Origin: Chlorokybus atmophyticus
Taxonomy: Eukaryota > Streptophyta > Chlorokybophyceae > Chlorokybales > Chlorokybaceae
Assembly: GCA_009103225.1 (NCBI GenBank)
Contig: RHPI01003009.1
Location: forward strand, 687,510-721,916
Reading direction: 5' to 3'
DNA: 34,407 bases
Shown here: positions 1-13,099 of the stretch, in pieces
How the letters are laid out: each line of letters opens with the position of its first letter
How positions within the stretch are numbered: position 1 is the first letter of the stretch
Position numbers and translations under genes: made by a program
The notes under the pieces: generated by a model
Told to the model about the DNA's origin: nothing
What the model saw: the letters and a program-made list of their open reading frames with translations, nothing else
The model's database searches: none

Positions 1-23
1 AGCTTTTATAAACCCTCATAAAC

Positions 24-118
24 AAAAAAAAAAAAAAAAAAAACTGCACGTTGCGAGATTTGAACCAAAGACCTTTAACTGCGAGGCAGCAGTGTTTACC
101 ACTACGTCGTTAAACCTT
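24..118 (-). repeat. tRNA-like sequence with B-box and T-run
   Basis: Read on minus, the segment has a B-box-like GGTTCAAATCT and a D-arm-like GTAGTGGTAAA, followed a few bases downstream by a run of about 20 T (poly-A at 24-43 on +), which would act as a Pol III terminator. I could not fold a proper anticodon arm, T stem or acceptor stem, so this is not called a tRNA gene. It resembles the head of a tRNA-derived SINE or a pseudo-tRNA. A second sequence with similar layout lies at 33184-33256. Confidence 0.4.
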
Positions 119-317
119 AGCGGAGTTGTGCAGCATGTTTATTACATAAAGTTTACGTACTGTTACGCATCTAATAATGTGCAGTAAGGAAGGTATAGGG
201 CGGCATGGTGTGGGTGTATGTTGTGCACTGTAGCAGGGGGCGTGGCGCGCGGTTGGTCTGTGTTCTGTGCTGGACGGGCGCAAGGGGTGCAGGGGCGCAG
301 CTGTTGACGTTGCTAGC

Positions 318-3766
<3,449 letters not shown>

Positions 3767-4227
3767 CAGCAGAGTGCGGAAGAGAGGACAGCAAACAGCG
3801 AGAAGCTGCAATGTGCGAGCCAAGATAAGGGCATCTCAGCTATTACCAAGGCAATTAAAAGGTGGCAAGCGAGTTGTTGCAACCAGGTGGCATAGTGCTG
3901 CTTCGAGATGTGTTTACGAGTCATAACATATGTCATGCAATCAGTCTGCAACGTGCATGCAAGCGGGTGTTAGGGCTCAGCAGTGCAGTGCATTACTATA
4001 GATTGATCACGAGGGACTTTACTATTACCCAGCTCGGTGGACCCTGCTGAGCATGCATTGCACGCGAGCGGGAGCGATCTTTAAAGGGAAATATTGTCAC
4101 CACCAATCAAGTTGGTGCTAGCCTACATACGCATTCTCCCTGGGGAGTTGTCAGCGCAACGAGCAGTTTAGAATAAGGGGAGCGTACAAAGTGTAGATCT
4201 CTTTAAGAGGAGATAGACTCAGCGTCT
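3767..4227. other. intergenic, nothing recognised
   Basis: Only short open frames without splice support or recognisable motifs. Direct homology to the flanking decayed genes could not be seen. Confidence 0.4.
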
Positions 4228-6998
4228 GTGGACCCAGAGTCGTTGTCCCTCTTCTCGGCTTTGACTAGTGTTATAGGCGTATTACTTCTGGCTCCAGACT
4301 GCCTGGGCACAACAAGAAGTCGAAGAAAAACCAACTTCACGCTATACGCATCAGTGTATATGCGCAACAAGAATGCATACTCCAAAGTGCACATAGCTCT
4401 GGTTGAAGTGGTGAATGGACTTGCTCCATTAAATAAGCTTCACAACGTGTTGAGCCGCCTGGGGCTTGCGTCATCAACAACACTCTGCACTGCTACATCC
4501 TGTTGCGAGTGATTGCTAAGAAAAGCTAGGCATGCCCTGTCACGTTCTCTCTGGTCCTTACTTGGTAATAGTTAGCATGGACAGCTGGGACTTCAAGTCA
4601 CAACATGCACTGAAATACTCTGGCTGCGAAGACTAAAACCTGCATTGCACCACCTACACAAGTGACTGTGTCCATACCCACCACCTTATAGCATACCCAG
4701 TGTACTCTAGTTCAGGTGAGTGCATGTGTTGAAACACAACTTGATGCGCACTATTAAGTTCATGCCATTGAGATGCATAAGGCAATGCGTAACGTACGCA
4801 TGTGCTTGCGCAGGCACAGCATTATTGGACATACCCGGACGATGATATGAGCGTCTTGGTATATCCTATATACATCAGTGCAACTCCCTGAACCACCTCC
4901 TCCGCTGCCTCGAGTGCACAGGCCTCTGTTGCCATCTACTCGCATTAGCACATTGACAGTGGAGAAAAATGTGCCTATGAACAACTTCTTGAGATCTTGT
5001 ACGCAACCATCCTCAAGTGCATGTGCAACAAAGAATTGTTAAAGCTCCCGTTAAAGCCACGCATGTATGGTGGAGCCGATCTGTCCGCGCAACTTTGGTC
5101 AATGATAGGGCCCACGAGTCACTCATCAACAAGGATCTCAAATTGTGTCTCAGCAGGCCCACATGTGATAACTTGTGACGCAAAACTTCTCACCTCTTGT
5201 ACAAGGCTGGGGTGGTGAAGAAAGTGGTGAAGGTCCTAAAATCAGCGCATGGCACAGATTCGCGAGCTGAGGATGCCAGCAGCGCGCGCCACTATGCTGG
5301 TGCTTGACAGATCATGGACAATGCTTATGCTCCAAGTCCTGCAATGTGCAAAAGCTCTGGAGACGCTTGACCAGGAGTTGCGCCATCTTATTACACATGC
5401 ACCTGCCAGTGCAGCAACCGCAGCGGACCTTGCTCGGCATCACAAAGTGGGACAAGATCAGTTTGAGACTGATGTTCAAGCCATGCATTCAAAGCAACTA
5501 ACAGTGGAGAAAGTTGGACACCACTTGAAGATGAGCAAGAAGCATTTGTTGCCCAAAAAGGCAACGCATCTGCCAAGAACAAGCGCAAGCAACTTCTTAT
5601 TCTCAACAAGCTGGCTAAGAGTGGCGACCTCAGCACCTGCACTGCAAACTACATTGAGGTGCCACACGCACTGTTTGATAATTCTGGGGCATGCGAAAAG
5701 GCGACAAGGCAACGAATCTTGTGGATTTGTACCAGGGATGCCCCTAGTCTCAGCTGTCACAGTTTTGCAGTGGGGTGGAGTGTGTCCTTATCCTTAAGGG
5801 CATGTTTATCTCCAACCACAATCCCCTGCAATTAGCATGCACCTTGCAGGACTACCTAAAAATGACTACCACTGCTTGGGTGCTGCCCCGTCTACACTCG
5901 AGGTCGCTGCAAGCACTTCATATCATCTTCGACAACCCTGCGCACAGCACTGGTGTCAAGTCTTTGCTCCAGCAACTTAAAGATGGCGGCACTCAGTGCA
6001 GCCAGCATGCCTTAACACTTGCAGATGAAGTGCCTCGAAGCTGGCTGCTGGAAGACCGCTTTATGAAATGCAGCCTATGCAACCTCATCATACATGAGCT
6101 GCCAAAAATGGCTGCACCATACTTGTGGGAGAATTATGAACTTGGCATTGCTGGAGGCAGCATCTTGCACCAGCAGGACAAGGCAGTTGTGGTGCGAAGG
6201 GAAGGCGAGGTCACTTTCAAAAATGTGGACAACTACGCCCAAAACATACAGTGGCGGACTCTTGAGTCTGATTACACGCCTTCACATGCCCACAACAATA
6301 GGTATTTGTCTTCTCACTGGACATCGACTTCAGCCTCATTGACCTGGGTGCCACTGAATAAAAGGCCAACACCTCACAGAAAACAGTGTACAAGCAGTTG
6401 TGCATGATGGCAGCAGCAGCGCCAGGTTACCTTACCTGGACCTCACAGTTGTATACTCACACCTATCCAGAATGCCTCACTTATGTCTCGTGGCTGACAA
6501 CCAGCGTACCAAGTTTTCACTGCACTTCTATGCAGTAACAGGGAGCGACTACACCAGCTACATTGCTGGGATCTCAAAGCATTTCTGCTGGACTAAAGTG
6601 CTTGCGAAAGAGTCAGTGTTCATTGCGGGAGGCATTCCTGCATGCCATGAAGACCTCACACCAACATACCTACGCTTTGTGAGCTGATCCTACATGGCTG
6701 CTCTTGCAAAAAGACTCAATGCCGCGGCAAACAATGCAAGTGCAAGAAGAATGGCCAAGCATGCACAACTACATGCTCATGTTTATGCTGCAAGAATACC
6801 ACCTTGCACTGCAGCAGCCAGCTAGGAGCAGAAACCACCGGGCACCCACCCATCAATACTGAAGCAATCAACATTGAATTTGATAGCTCGTGCTCTGAGC
6901 AGGCCACAGATCTACCCATCGACGACTCTAACCCTAATTGCACAGCTGAGGAAGACACCGCCTTGCTTGCAGAGTTTACTGACATAGATTTCGCCTAA
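4228..6998 (+). pseudogene. decayed element-like ORF with C-terminal Cys-rich CXC block
   Basis: Fragments in shifting + frames resemble a multi-copy ORF family that I know mainly from metazoan genomes. From the N-terminal side they are: a helical segment at 4228-4512 (KLHNVLSRLGLASSTT); KVGQDQFETDV at about 5446; an alternative-frame segment with a NYIEVPHALFDNSGA-type motif at about 5650-5690; the HFYAVTGSDYTSYIAGI motif at about 6521-6571, comparable to the family's 'TGxDxTS..G.gK' signature; and, in a shifted frame at 6678-6800, a dense Cys/Lys block (HGCSCKKTQCRGKQCKCKK, then CTTTCSCLCC) like tesmin/TSO1 CXC repeats. An acidic tail follows to TAA at 6996-6998. No single frame spans the copy, so it is broken. 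The family has no name I can give with certainty, and a mobile origin is inference from its multi-copy behaviour elsewhere. Confidence 0.45.
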
Positions 6999-7334
6999 TG
7001 AATACATCGCTTATAGTTGAGGGCTAGATGTACAATAGATAGAATTGCGGACTGCATTAGCAATAAGTACACAATCATTGCAAGACACGGGTGCTTAAGA
7101 GACTCATCAAACATTGCATGCATGCATGCATTTTTGAAACAAACCACTGCCATCATGCACAGTCTCAACTTACATGCACACAAGCGCACAGCAAGCACGC
7201 AACATGTTGCAAACGGTGCATTGGTGAAATGGCCAAGAAGTCACCAACCTGCATAGCACTTAAACGGCTCGGGTGGGTGCAAGAGCCACCATGCTGCTCT
7301 AGCCACCAACTCATGCTCGTGCACAAACAGCGAA
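6999..7334. other. intergenic, GCATGC-rich
   Basis: Contains a short (GCAT)n run at about 7117-7132 and otherwise no supportable feature. Confidence 0.4.
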
Positions 7335-8325
7335 CTAGCCCGCCTTTGGCCCTTTAGTCTGCAACTCAAACACACGCAAAATAAGAGCGCCCAAACATGT
7401 TGGGTGTTGTATCCAACGCCACACGCAAGTAGACACAGCTGGCTGTAAAGATCTCCAGACTGAGCACAAAAGCAGCAAGCGGAGGGGAGCTAACCTTTGA
7501 GTCATCCACAGCTGGATGAGACCGAGGAGCGCGCGTGCTAACAATTACCCCGAGCCCACCAGAGATGTACACACCACGAGCCAGCATACCACCACCTTCG
7601 ACAGACGGTGCAGCCACAGCACCCACTTGCTCAACCACATCTTGGCGACCGACGCAGCACGTGTACTCCGCTGATGCGCAACCGTCCATGTACATCTGCT
7701 GCCTATCATCGCTCTCACACAAGCAATCGCGCGCTATACCCTCCTCGCCAGCCATCTCGTCGCCCCCGCCGCTGATTATGACCAACAAAACCACAATACC
7801 CGCGAAAAGGAACCCCTATATGTGCGTTAGTGTCCATGACGACGGCGGGAACTCACGCCCAAGGATTGACACGCGCCATTACAACATCAACGCTTGAAAC
7901 CACAGAACTGCAGTGAGACGTCAAACGACGTCCCATCAACGCGCTAACTAATTGCAATTTTAACATGACGTCCGTCACAAATGATCTATAGGAAAACTCT
8001 AAAACATTGCCAGCAGCGTTGACAACACACCCATCATCGTTGACTGACAGCGACACGGGGCGATTCTCAAGCGGCAAAGATGGCAGAGGTGAGCTGCGTT
8101 AGCGTTCCGACTGCTCAAGCCCCTGAGAACTCTCAGTTGAGAGAAGCAGCTGAAGAGAGCCTTATTCTGTTTGAAACGCATAAAAACGCTAGTCATCACG
8201 CTCGTTGTTACGCTTCGCCCATCACGCTCATCACGCGCATCACGCTCATCACGCCTGCTCAATGCACAAGTTACACGAAATTGCACCTCTTCATCAACAA
8301 TGTGAGCAAGGATTCTCTGTGCCAT
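7335..8325 (-). CDS. possible single-pass membrane protein, multi-exon, unrecognised
   Basis: The best-supported exons are 7335-7442 (36 codons including TAG) and 7495-7815 (107 codons), joined in phase 0 across GTTAGC...TTTACAG. The 107-codon exon begins with a hydrophobic stretch, GFLFAGIVVLLVIIS, preceded by an ATATAG acceptor, followed by acidic and Cys-containing sequence (CLCESDDRQQ, then YTCCVGR). Upstream minus exons are likely at about 7863-8090 (SLSVNDDGCVVNAAG) and 8230-8325 (start MAQRILAHIVDEE), but I could not fix the splice between GTAATG/GTGAGT donors and the 7815 acceptor with certainty. Function unknown. A long + frame over the same bases lacks such splice support. Confidence 0.35.
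8217..8253. repeat. 9-base tandem repeat (about 4 copies)
   Basis: Units of GCNCATCAC on + (GTGATGNGC on minus) repeat four times. In the minus reading they encode an Arg/Asp/Glu repeat (RDERDARDERDG) inside the putative first exon of the 7335-8325 gene. Confidence 0.7.
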
Positions 8326-9461
8326 GCAAGGTCAATCGATCGTAGACCCTTGCTTTGCAACATAAGCAGACGATAGCTTATTGTCAAATCATATTCTTGC
8401 ATCAACAACTTTTACCACAACCGCTTGTTTTAGCTGTAAACTTGTTATTTCTTAATTTTAATTAAAACAATGCCACCTGTGCAGCCGCTATCACCACAAG
8501 CTCCCGCTCATAGCAACAAAGGAACGAGAACAAACGTTGCCGTGGAAGCAGTTGATCAATTCTAAAAATGGCCATTCTTACATCACCAGGTAATATTGTT
8601 TGATTGGCAATAAAAACGGTGTGAGCTTGCAATGGTTTGCAACATCAACAAGTCTCACAAGCGGTGCACGATTACGCCGGTCAAATGCCGCTTGTAATAA
8701 GGCACTTCAACCATGTCTCAAAATGACACTTTTATTTAAATAAGTGTTTACTATTGCTAAATGGCTATCTGCAACAACATTAGGTCCTCTTTTGCAATCA
8801 ACTTTAGTCCGATAAAAATCCAAAAAAGATTACTACGTCTCAGCGCTTTCGAGAGGTGCTACAAAGTGCGCAAGTTGCAACATAATGCATGGCAGATGAA
8901 ACAAGAGACTTCATCGATGCCCCAATGTCTAAACAATGCATTGATTATGGAAAGGACCCAAAAGAAGGCAACGAACATGACCTTATTGCAAGCTGAAGAT
9001 AAACGAATTATATACAAAATTAGTCCAACATTGGCACCGTTGGGGGTATGCCGGTATGCATCCGCCAACGATGATTGACCTCTATTCATGCCGCAACATG
9101 GCCTGAAAGATGCCCGGCATGCTTTTGATGCAGCTATAAGTTGAAAACGCACACTACCACTTGGTTAAAGCAACTTGTGCGGATGATGCTAGTATTCTCA
9201 ACATTAGGGGAACATATTATACTTTTCAAGATTAAGTCAGATGTTGGAACATCCGATATGACTTGATTATGACCTATGCCAACCGCGCGTGCAGTTGGGA
9301 CAAGCACGCTTCCAGCCTCGATATTGTGATGTAGGGTTGTGAGGGGTCTGGAGTGCAATGCTAGTTGGGTGGTTAGTTAAGTTAACAAGGCTGACACGAA
9401 CGAAAGTGATCAATATGATTTGTGGCTTTACTGTCTTGTCAATGAAATACAGTTCCCCCGN
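8326..9461. other. AT-rich intergenic region up to contig junction
   Basis: Long AT-rich stretch with an open frame at 8761-9078 that shows no motif or splice support. It ends at the single N (9461) that marks a contig join. Confidence 0.4.
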
Positions 9462-9788
9462 AGCGCAGAGCAAGCAGCAGCAGGCAATGGTGTGCAAGTG
9501 ACATCAACATCACCGGAAACAACACTTGCGCCTTCCGTCATGGAAACTTGTAGTCCTCAAAATGCGTTGCAAGGGACGGTTAAAGCTGAAGAAGCAGGCT
9601 CTCCTTTGCCGGCACAGAATATGTCATAGCAGCTGGTCAGTTACTTGGACTGTCTGCTAGGTTAATGCCCCTGTTGGCAAGCCGCATGGTGTCTTGTGGT
9701 ATTTCCTCAGATTTGTCGGTTGTTGCTCTTGTGAGCATTATGTGCGGTAATGTTCATGTGGATGCAACGGACGTGCGCACCACCTTGC
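9462..9788 (+). repeat. exact 327-base copy of the DCD gene 3' end
   Basis: Every base I compared is identical to 15651-15977, including the last 55 codons, the TAG stop and the start of the 3' UTR. The copy begins directly after the N at 9461, with no promoter or upstream exon, and diverges at 9789 into a C-run. An assembly duplication is the simplest reading; a recent partial segmental duplication is possible. Confidence 0.9.
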
Positions 9789-10668
9789 CCCCCCACCAAA
9801 CAACAAGCCATACCTTGCATTGGAGTTGTGAAATGTACAGCAATACAATCACTGCATAGCCTCGTTACAATGTGTTTGCAATGATCGATTGACCTATATT
9901 TTAACATTGATGGAAAGATGGTAAAGGGCATTGCATTGATTGCTATGTCGAATTAAGCAATCAATTTTCAGATATTCTGGCAGTTAAGAATCCCAATACT
10001 ATATTTTGGGGTCCAATGCTGAAGCTTGATCAGTTCAACATATACTCCTCTGCCACAGGGCAACAATGCAAATCTGCAACCTTTCATCACCTCGGCACTG
10101 CCTGCACAAACTGAAGGCAAGGGATTGGGACAAGAGAACAAGCGAAACGCTACCAGGCTGCCGCAGCAGTTAAAATGGTGCATTGTTTGTGCCACATACA
10201 TTGAACATATTGGCCACATAGACTTCACTTGTTTACGACCTTATCCCCATGCCAGCAGGTACACTACTTGTGCTGCTATCTACTGCTTGGGCGAGCTTTC
10301 ACTATCTCCACCTCAAACAACAAGGGCTGTCGCTGCGAGCGCTGCAGCCTTCTGCGCCCTCCCCAAGTGTTAGGAATCTGCACGGCACCACCCACAGCAA
10401 CATCAGTAGGTTTGCACATGCAGCATTGCGAATGCCACAAACTAGCCGTTCAGGCACACAAAACAAATCAGGCAGTACCAGCTTGAAACACAATCGTGCT
10501 GCACGTCTGCATGCATGTGGGACTCAGCTAGCCATGCGTACCAAAAGACAAATTGATGACAAACCAACACGCAAGCAGTACAGTTCACAGTAATGCATGA
10601 CATTGCAGGCTTCTGTTCTTTGGCAACGGGACGGTGGGCTGGAGAGCACAGTACATGCAATGGACTTT
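9789..10668. other. unassigned region downstream of FKBP gene
   Basis: Overlapping + frames include a C-x2-C segment (KWCIVCATYIEHIGH at about 10170-10214) and a Cys-rich piece (CRCERCSLL at about 10330-10356). Neither is long enough or conserved enough to name. They could be remnants of a zinc-ribbon-bearing transposase. No gene is called. Confidence 0.3.
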
Positions 10669-11869
10669 TTATAAACTGTCTTTGCCGCTGTTAACCTGCA
10701 GAGCAAGTTGTGCAACCACACTGTAGTAGCTCACATTGCAATTACTTACCGGTTTCACATCGGCCGTAACCCAGCCAAGGTCTGGCGGGACAAAAATACG
10801 CCGCTTGCCACCCACTCTCATACCTTCCATTCCCATCTCCACAGCAACTGGAACCTCGCCCTTGTTGACCGTCACTTTAAATGTGTCTCCAACATCATTC
10901 TTGCCTTCCTGACCGTACCCAACACTGAACAAGCACATCACTCTCAAGGCCTTGCTTGCACAACCATGATGTTGTCAATACAGCACTGCCACGATACTTC
11001 TGTGTCCGTACCTGTCCAGGTAGTAACCATTAATCATGTAGATTGTGTAGAATACCTGTCGCCATGCAGATGCGTTGGATATCAGTTCCAGCGCGCCCCA
11101 TAGCCTGCAACTACCCATCAACTACCTGGAGCCACAGCAGATGAGAGGGCAACCTACATCAAGGACATCGCCGGTTTTGATAACTGGGCCAGTGCCCACA
11201 CCTATGTCCCTATACTTCACCCCTGCAAGGAGACAAGTCAGATGAAGCATGCACGGAAGGCACGTCCAAGTTGACTCAAGAACACGACTGTGTTTCAACT
11301 GAACGAGAGGTGCAATCCACGTGCAAGACTGGCTGCAAGAGCGGTTATCATTCTGGCACACAAACTGCGATCGCATTAGGTGGCATCCATGTTGCATTGC
11401 AAACGATGAATCTCAAGTGACTGCATTGCAGTATTGCCGACCCAAGCTTAACAAGCTGTCACAATCACGAACACTTGCACAAGACAAGCAAACCTCTGGC
11501 GAGGTCGATGATGGGCGCCATATTGGCTTCAAGATCCTCCCGTCTGCGCTCGCCAAGCTCGCGGGCCTTTTCAATGTTGTACACAGATTGCTTTTTCTGG
11601 CCGGTGGCCTCAGCTCCAACAGCAGGCGGATTTGAAGCTGACAGGAGCGCTGCCAGCGCAGCGCTGATAGATGCAACAGCACGTCTCCTCCCTCCTGCAG
11701 CGGCATGCTGCTGCTGCGGCGTGGCTGCAGCAGCAACATTAGTAGCGGCATGGCGCCTGCTGCTTCCTGCTTGTTTGGCGCAACTACGCTTGCTTGGGCT
11801 GAGCTGCTTAACAAGGTTTGGGTATAGCGTTAGCGATGAAGCCAAGCCCGTCAGCATGCTGCATGTCAT
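10669..11869 (-). CDS. thylakoid-lumen FKBP-type immunophilin (FKBP16-like)
   Basis: Five exons on minus: 11494-11869, 11158-11222, 11012-11055, 10750-10924 and 10669-10695. Phases 1,0,2,0 all match, giving 228 aa. Residues 1-60 form a Ser/Ala/Arg-rich plastid transit peptide. A twin-arginine lumen signal follows (GGRRRAVASISAALAALLS, then AVGAEA cleavage region), so Tat import into the thylakoid lumen is expected. The FKBP domain starts at VKYRDIGVGTGPVIKTGDVL, continues VFYTIYMINGYYLD, and ends with the hallmark GMRVGGKRRIFVPPDLGW. The usual V-I-x-G-W active-site segment reads VPVAVEMG, so isomerase activity may be weak or absent, as in several lumenal FKBPs (family knowledge). The C-terminus (VNSGKDSL) is short: a final beta strand normally follows, so a last exon could be missed. 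The last intron is only 54 bases and in frame. Confidence 0.85.
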
Positions 11870-12643
11870 TGCGCTCTTTTCTCCTGCAATGTGCTGGAGA
11901 AAGCCCCGCGTCAGCAGCGAGCCATCAACAGCGGCACCAGCTGCTCCCCACGACTGTCATCACACCCAGTCAGGCCATGACACCAAGCAACAAGCAGCAG
12001 CTCGCCCTCAACTCGTCCAAGGCAACAGCACCTGCTCCTCTCCCTCTTCCTGCTCGTCCTCCTTCTCCTCCGCCACCGCCGTAGCTGTGACCAACATCAG
12101 TGCAAGTTAACCCTAAACCGGCCACATACATGCTCAGAGCGGCGGCGGTGTTGGGCGTTGGCGAGCAGACGAAGGGCCGAGGCAGAGGCTGGTGGTGCTT
12201 GCTAGAGCTGGAACGCTGTGCTTTGACACGTCTCTTTGCTGCTGCCAAGTGTTGATCCTGCTGCACTTGGGTCAGGTATGTTGTTATAACAGTATGAAGC
12301 GTCAGAGCATGATTGGTTCAACACGTGCTCATATTGGCTTGCATGTGATGTGATGTGTGCATGATGGGTTGAGGTGTCGACACTTAGAGAAGCAGTGTAA
12401 GCCATGCAGCCATGCTGCTAGCCTTCTGTGCATGTATTGTCGCATGCTATTAGGCAGGCAGGTGGTTGCTTGCGCTTTGGCTGCAAGGCAGGGAAGCCTT
12501 GCAGCCAGTACACTGGTGATCAGGTTGTTGCTTGACTCGTTGTTATGTCTGGAGAGTTTTGATGCTAGGCGGTGGCATTGACATCTGCCTTTGAATACAG
12601 ACAATCAGAATCGCTTGCTGGCTGCCGGTTTGGGGGCTCCCTC
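11870..12643. other. divergent intergenic region, Pro/Gly-coding low complexity
   Basis: Lies between the FKBP start (minus) and the small membrane-protein gene (+). It includes CCTCCTCC/CCGCCACC-rich stretches (about 12040-12085) that give Pro- or Gly-rich open frames on both strands without splice support. It probably holds the divergent promoters and 5' UTRs; no TATA or other element could be fixed. Confidence 0.35.
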
Positions 12644-12953
12644 ATGGCGTTGAAGCCGCAGCAGCCAGCTTATGAGGAGGGTTACGCCACGGTTTCGTGG
12701 CTGATCGCCGCGCTAGTGTTTGCGCACATAGCAGCTTTTGTATCCAACCCTCAAGCATGCTGTTGCTGGCTGCACCCATTGGCAGTGCTTCAATCACCGG
12801 GCAGTTGTGCATGTATGCGTGTGCATGTGTATGCGTGCATGTACGTGTGCCTGTGTGTACCCTTGACTACGCCTACAGGGCTACTGGGTGTATCGACTAA
12901 CATCCGACAAGGCCGAACCACGCGGCAGTACCAAGGGTGAAAAGCAGACCTAG
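12644..12953 (+). CDS. 56-residue single-pass membrane protein
   Basis: Two exons, 12644-12739 and 12879-12953, joined in phase 0 (GTATCC donor, CTACAG acceptor). The product starts MALKPQQPAYEEGYATVSW, has one membrane span (LIAALVFAHIAAFGYWVY), and ends in a polar tail with Lys/Arg and Asp/Glu (RLTSDKAEP, then TKGEKQT) before TAG. The membrane span is completed only by splicing, and the WVYRL junction reads naturally, which supports the model. The gene lies 146 bases upstream of the DCD gene on the same strand. I do not recognise the family; small subunits of organelle or ER membrane complexes look like this, but that is only a resemblance. Confidence 0.55.
12807..12862. repeat. GT/GCATG-rich low-complexity stretch in intron
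   Basis: Alternating TGTATGCGTGTGCATG-type sequence inside the intron of the 12644-12953 gene. Confidence 0.6.
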
Positions 12954-13099
12954 AAGGAGGAGGACTTCTTTTGGTAAGCGCGCCCATGTATTGTATGAGA
13001 TTCTGTTGCAGCTCAGTTTTCTGAGCCAGCAAGGCTGGCTCTGCTTGGTTGCTTACACCTGCGCTTCTCTCACTAGTTCACACGTCTGTGCCCCTTGAG

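Noticed and set aside
11970-12266. ORFs on both strands between the FKBP and small membrane-protein genes
   Set aside because: Pro/Gly/Ser low complexity, no splice support and no recognisable motif.
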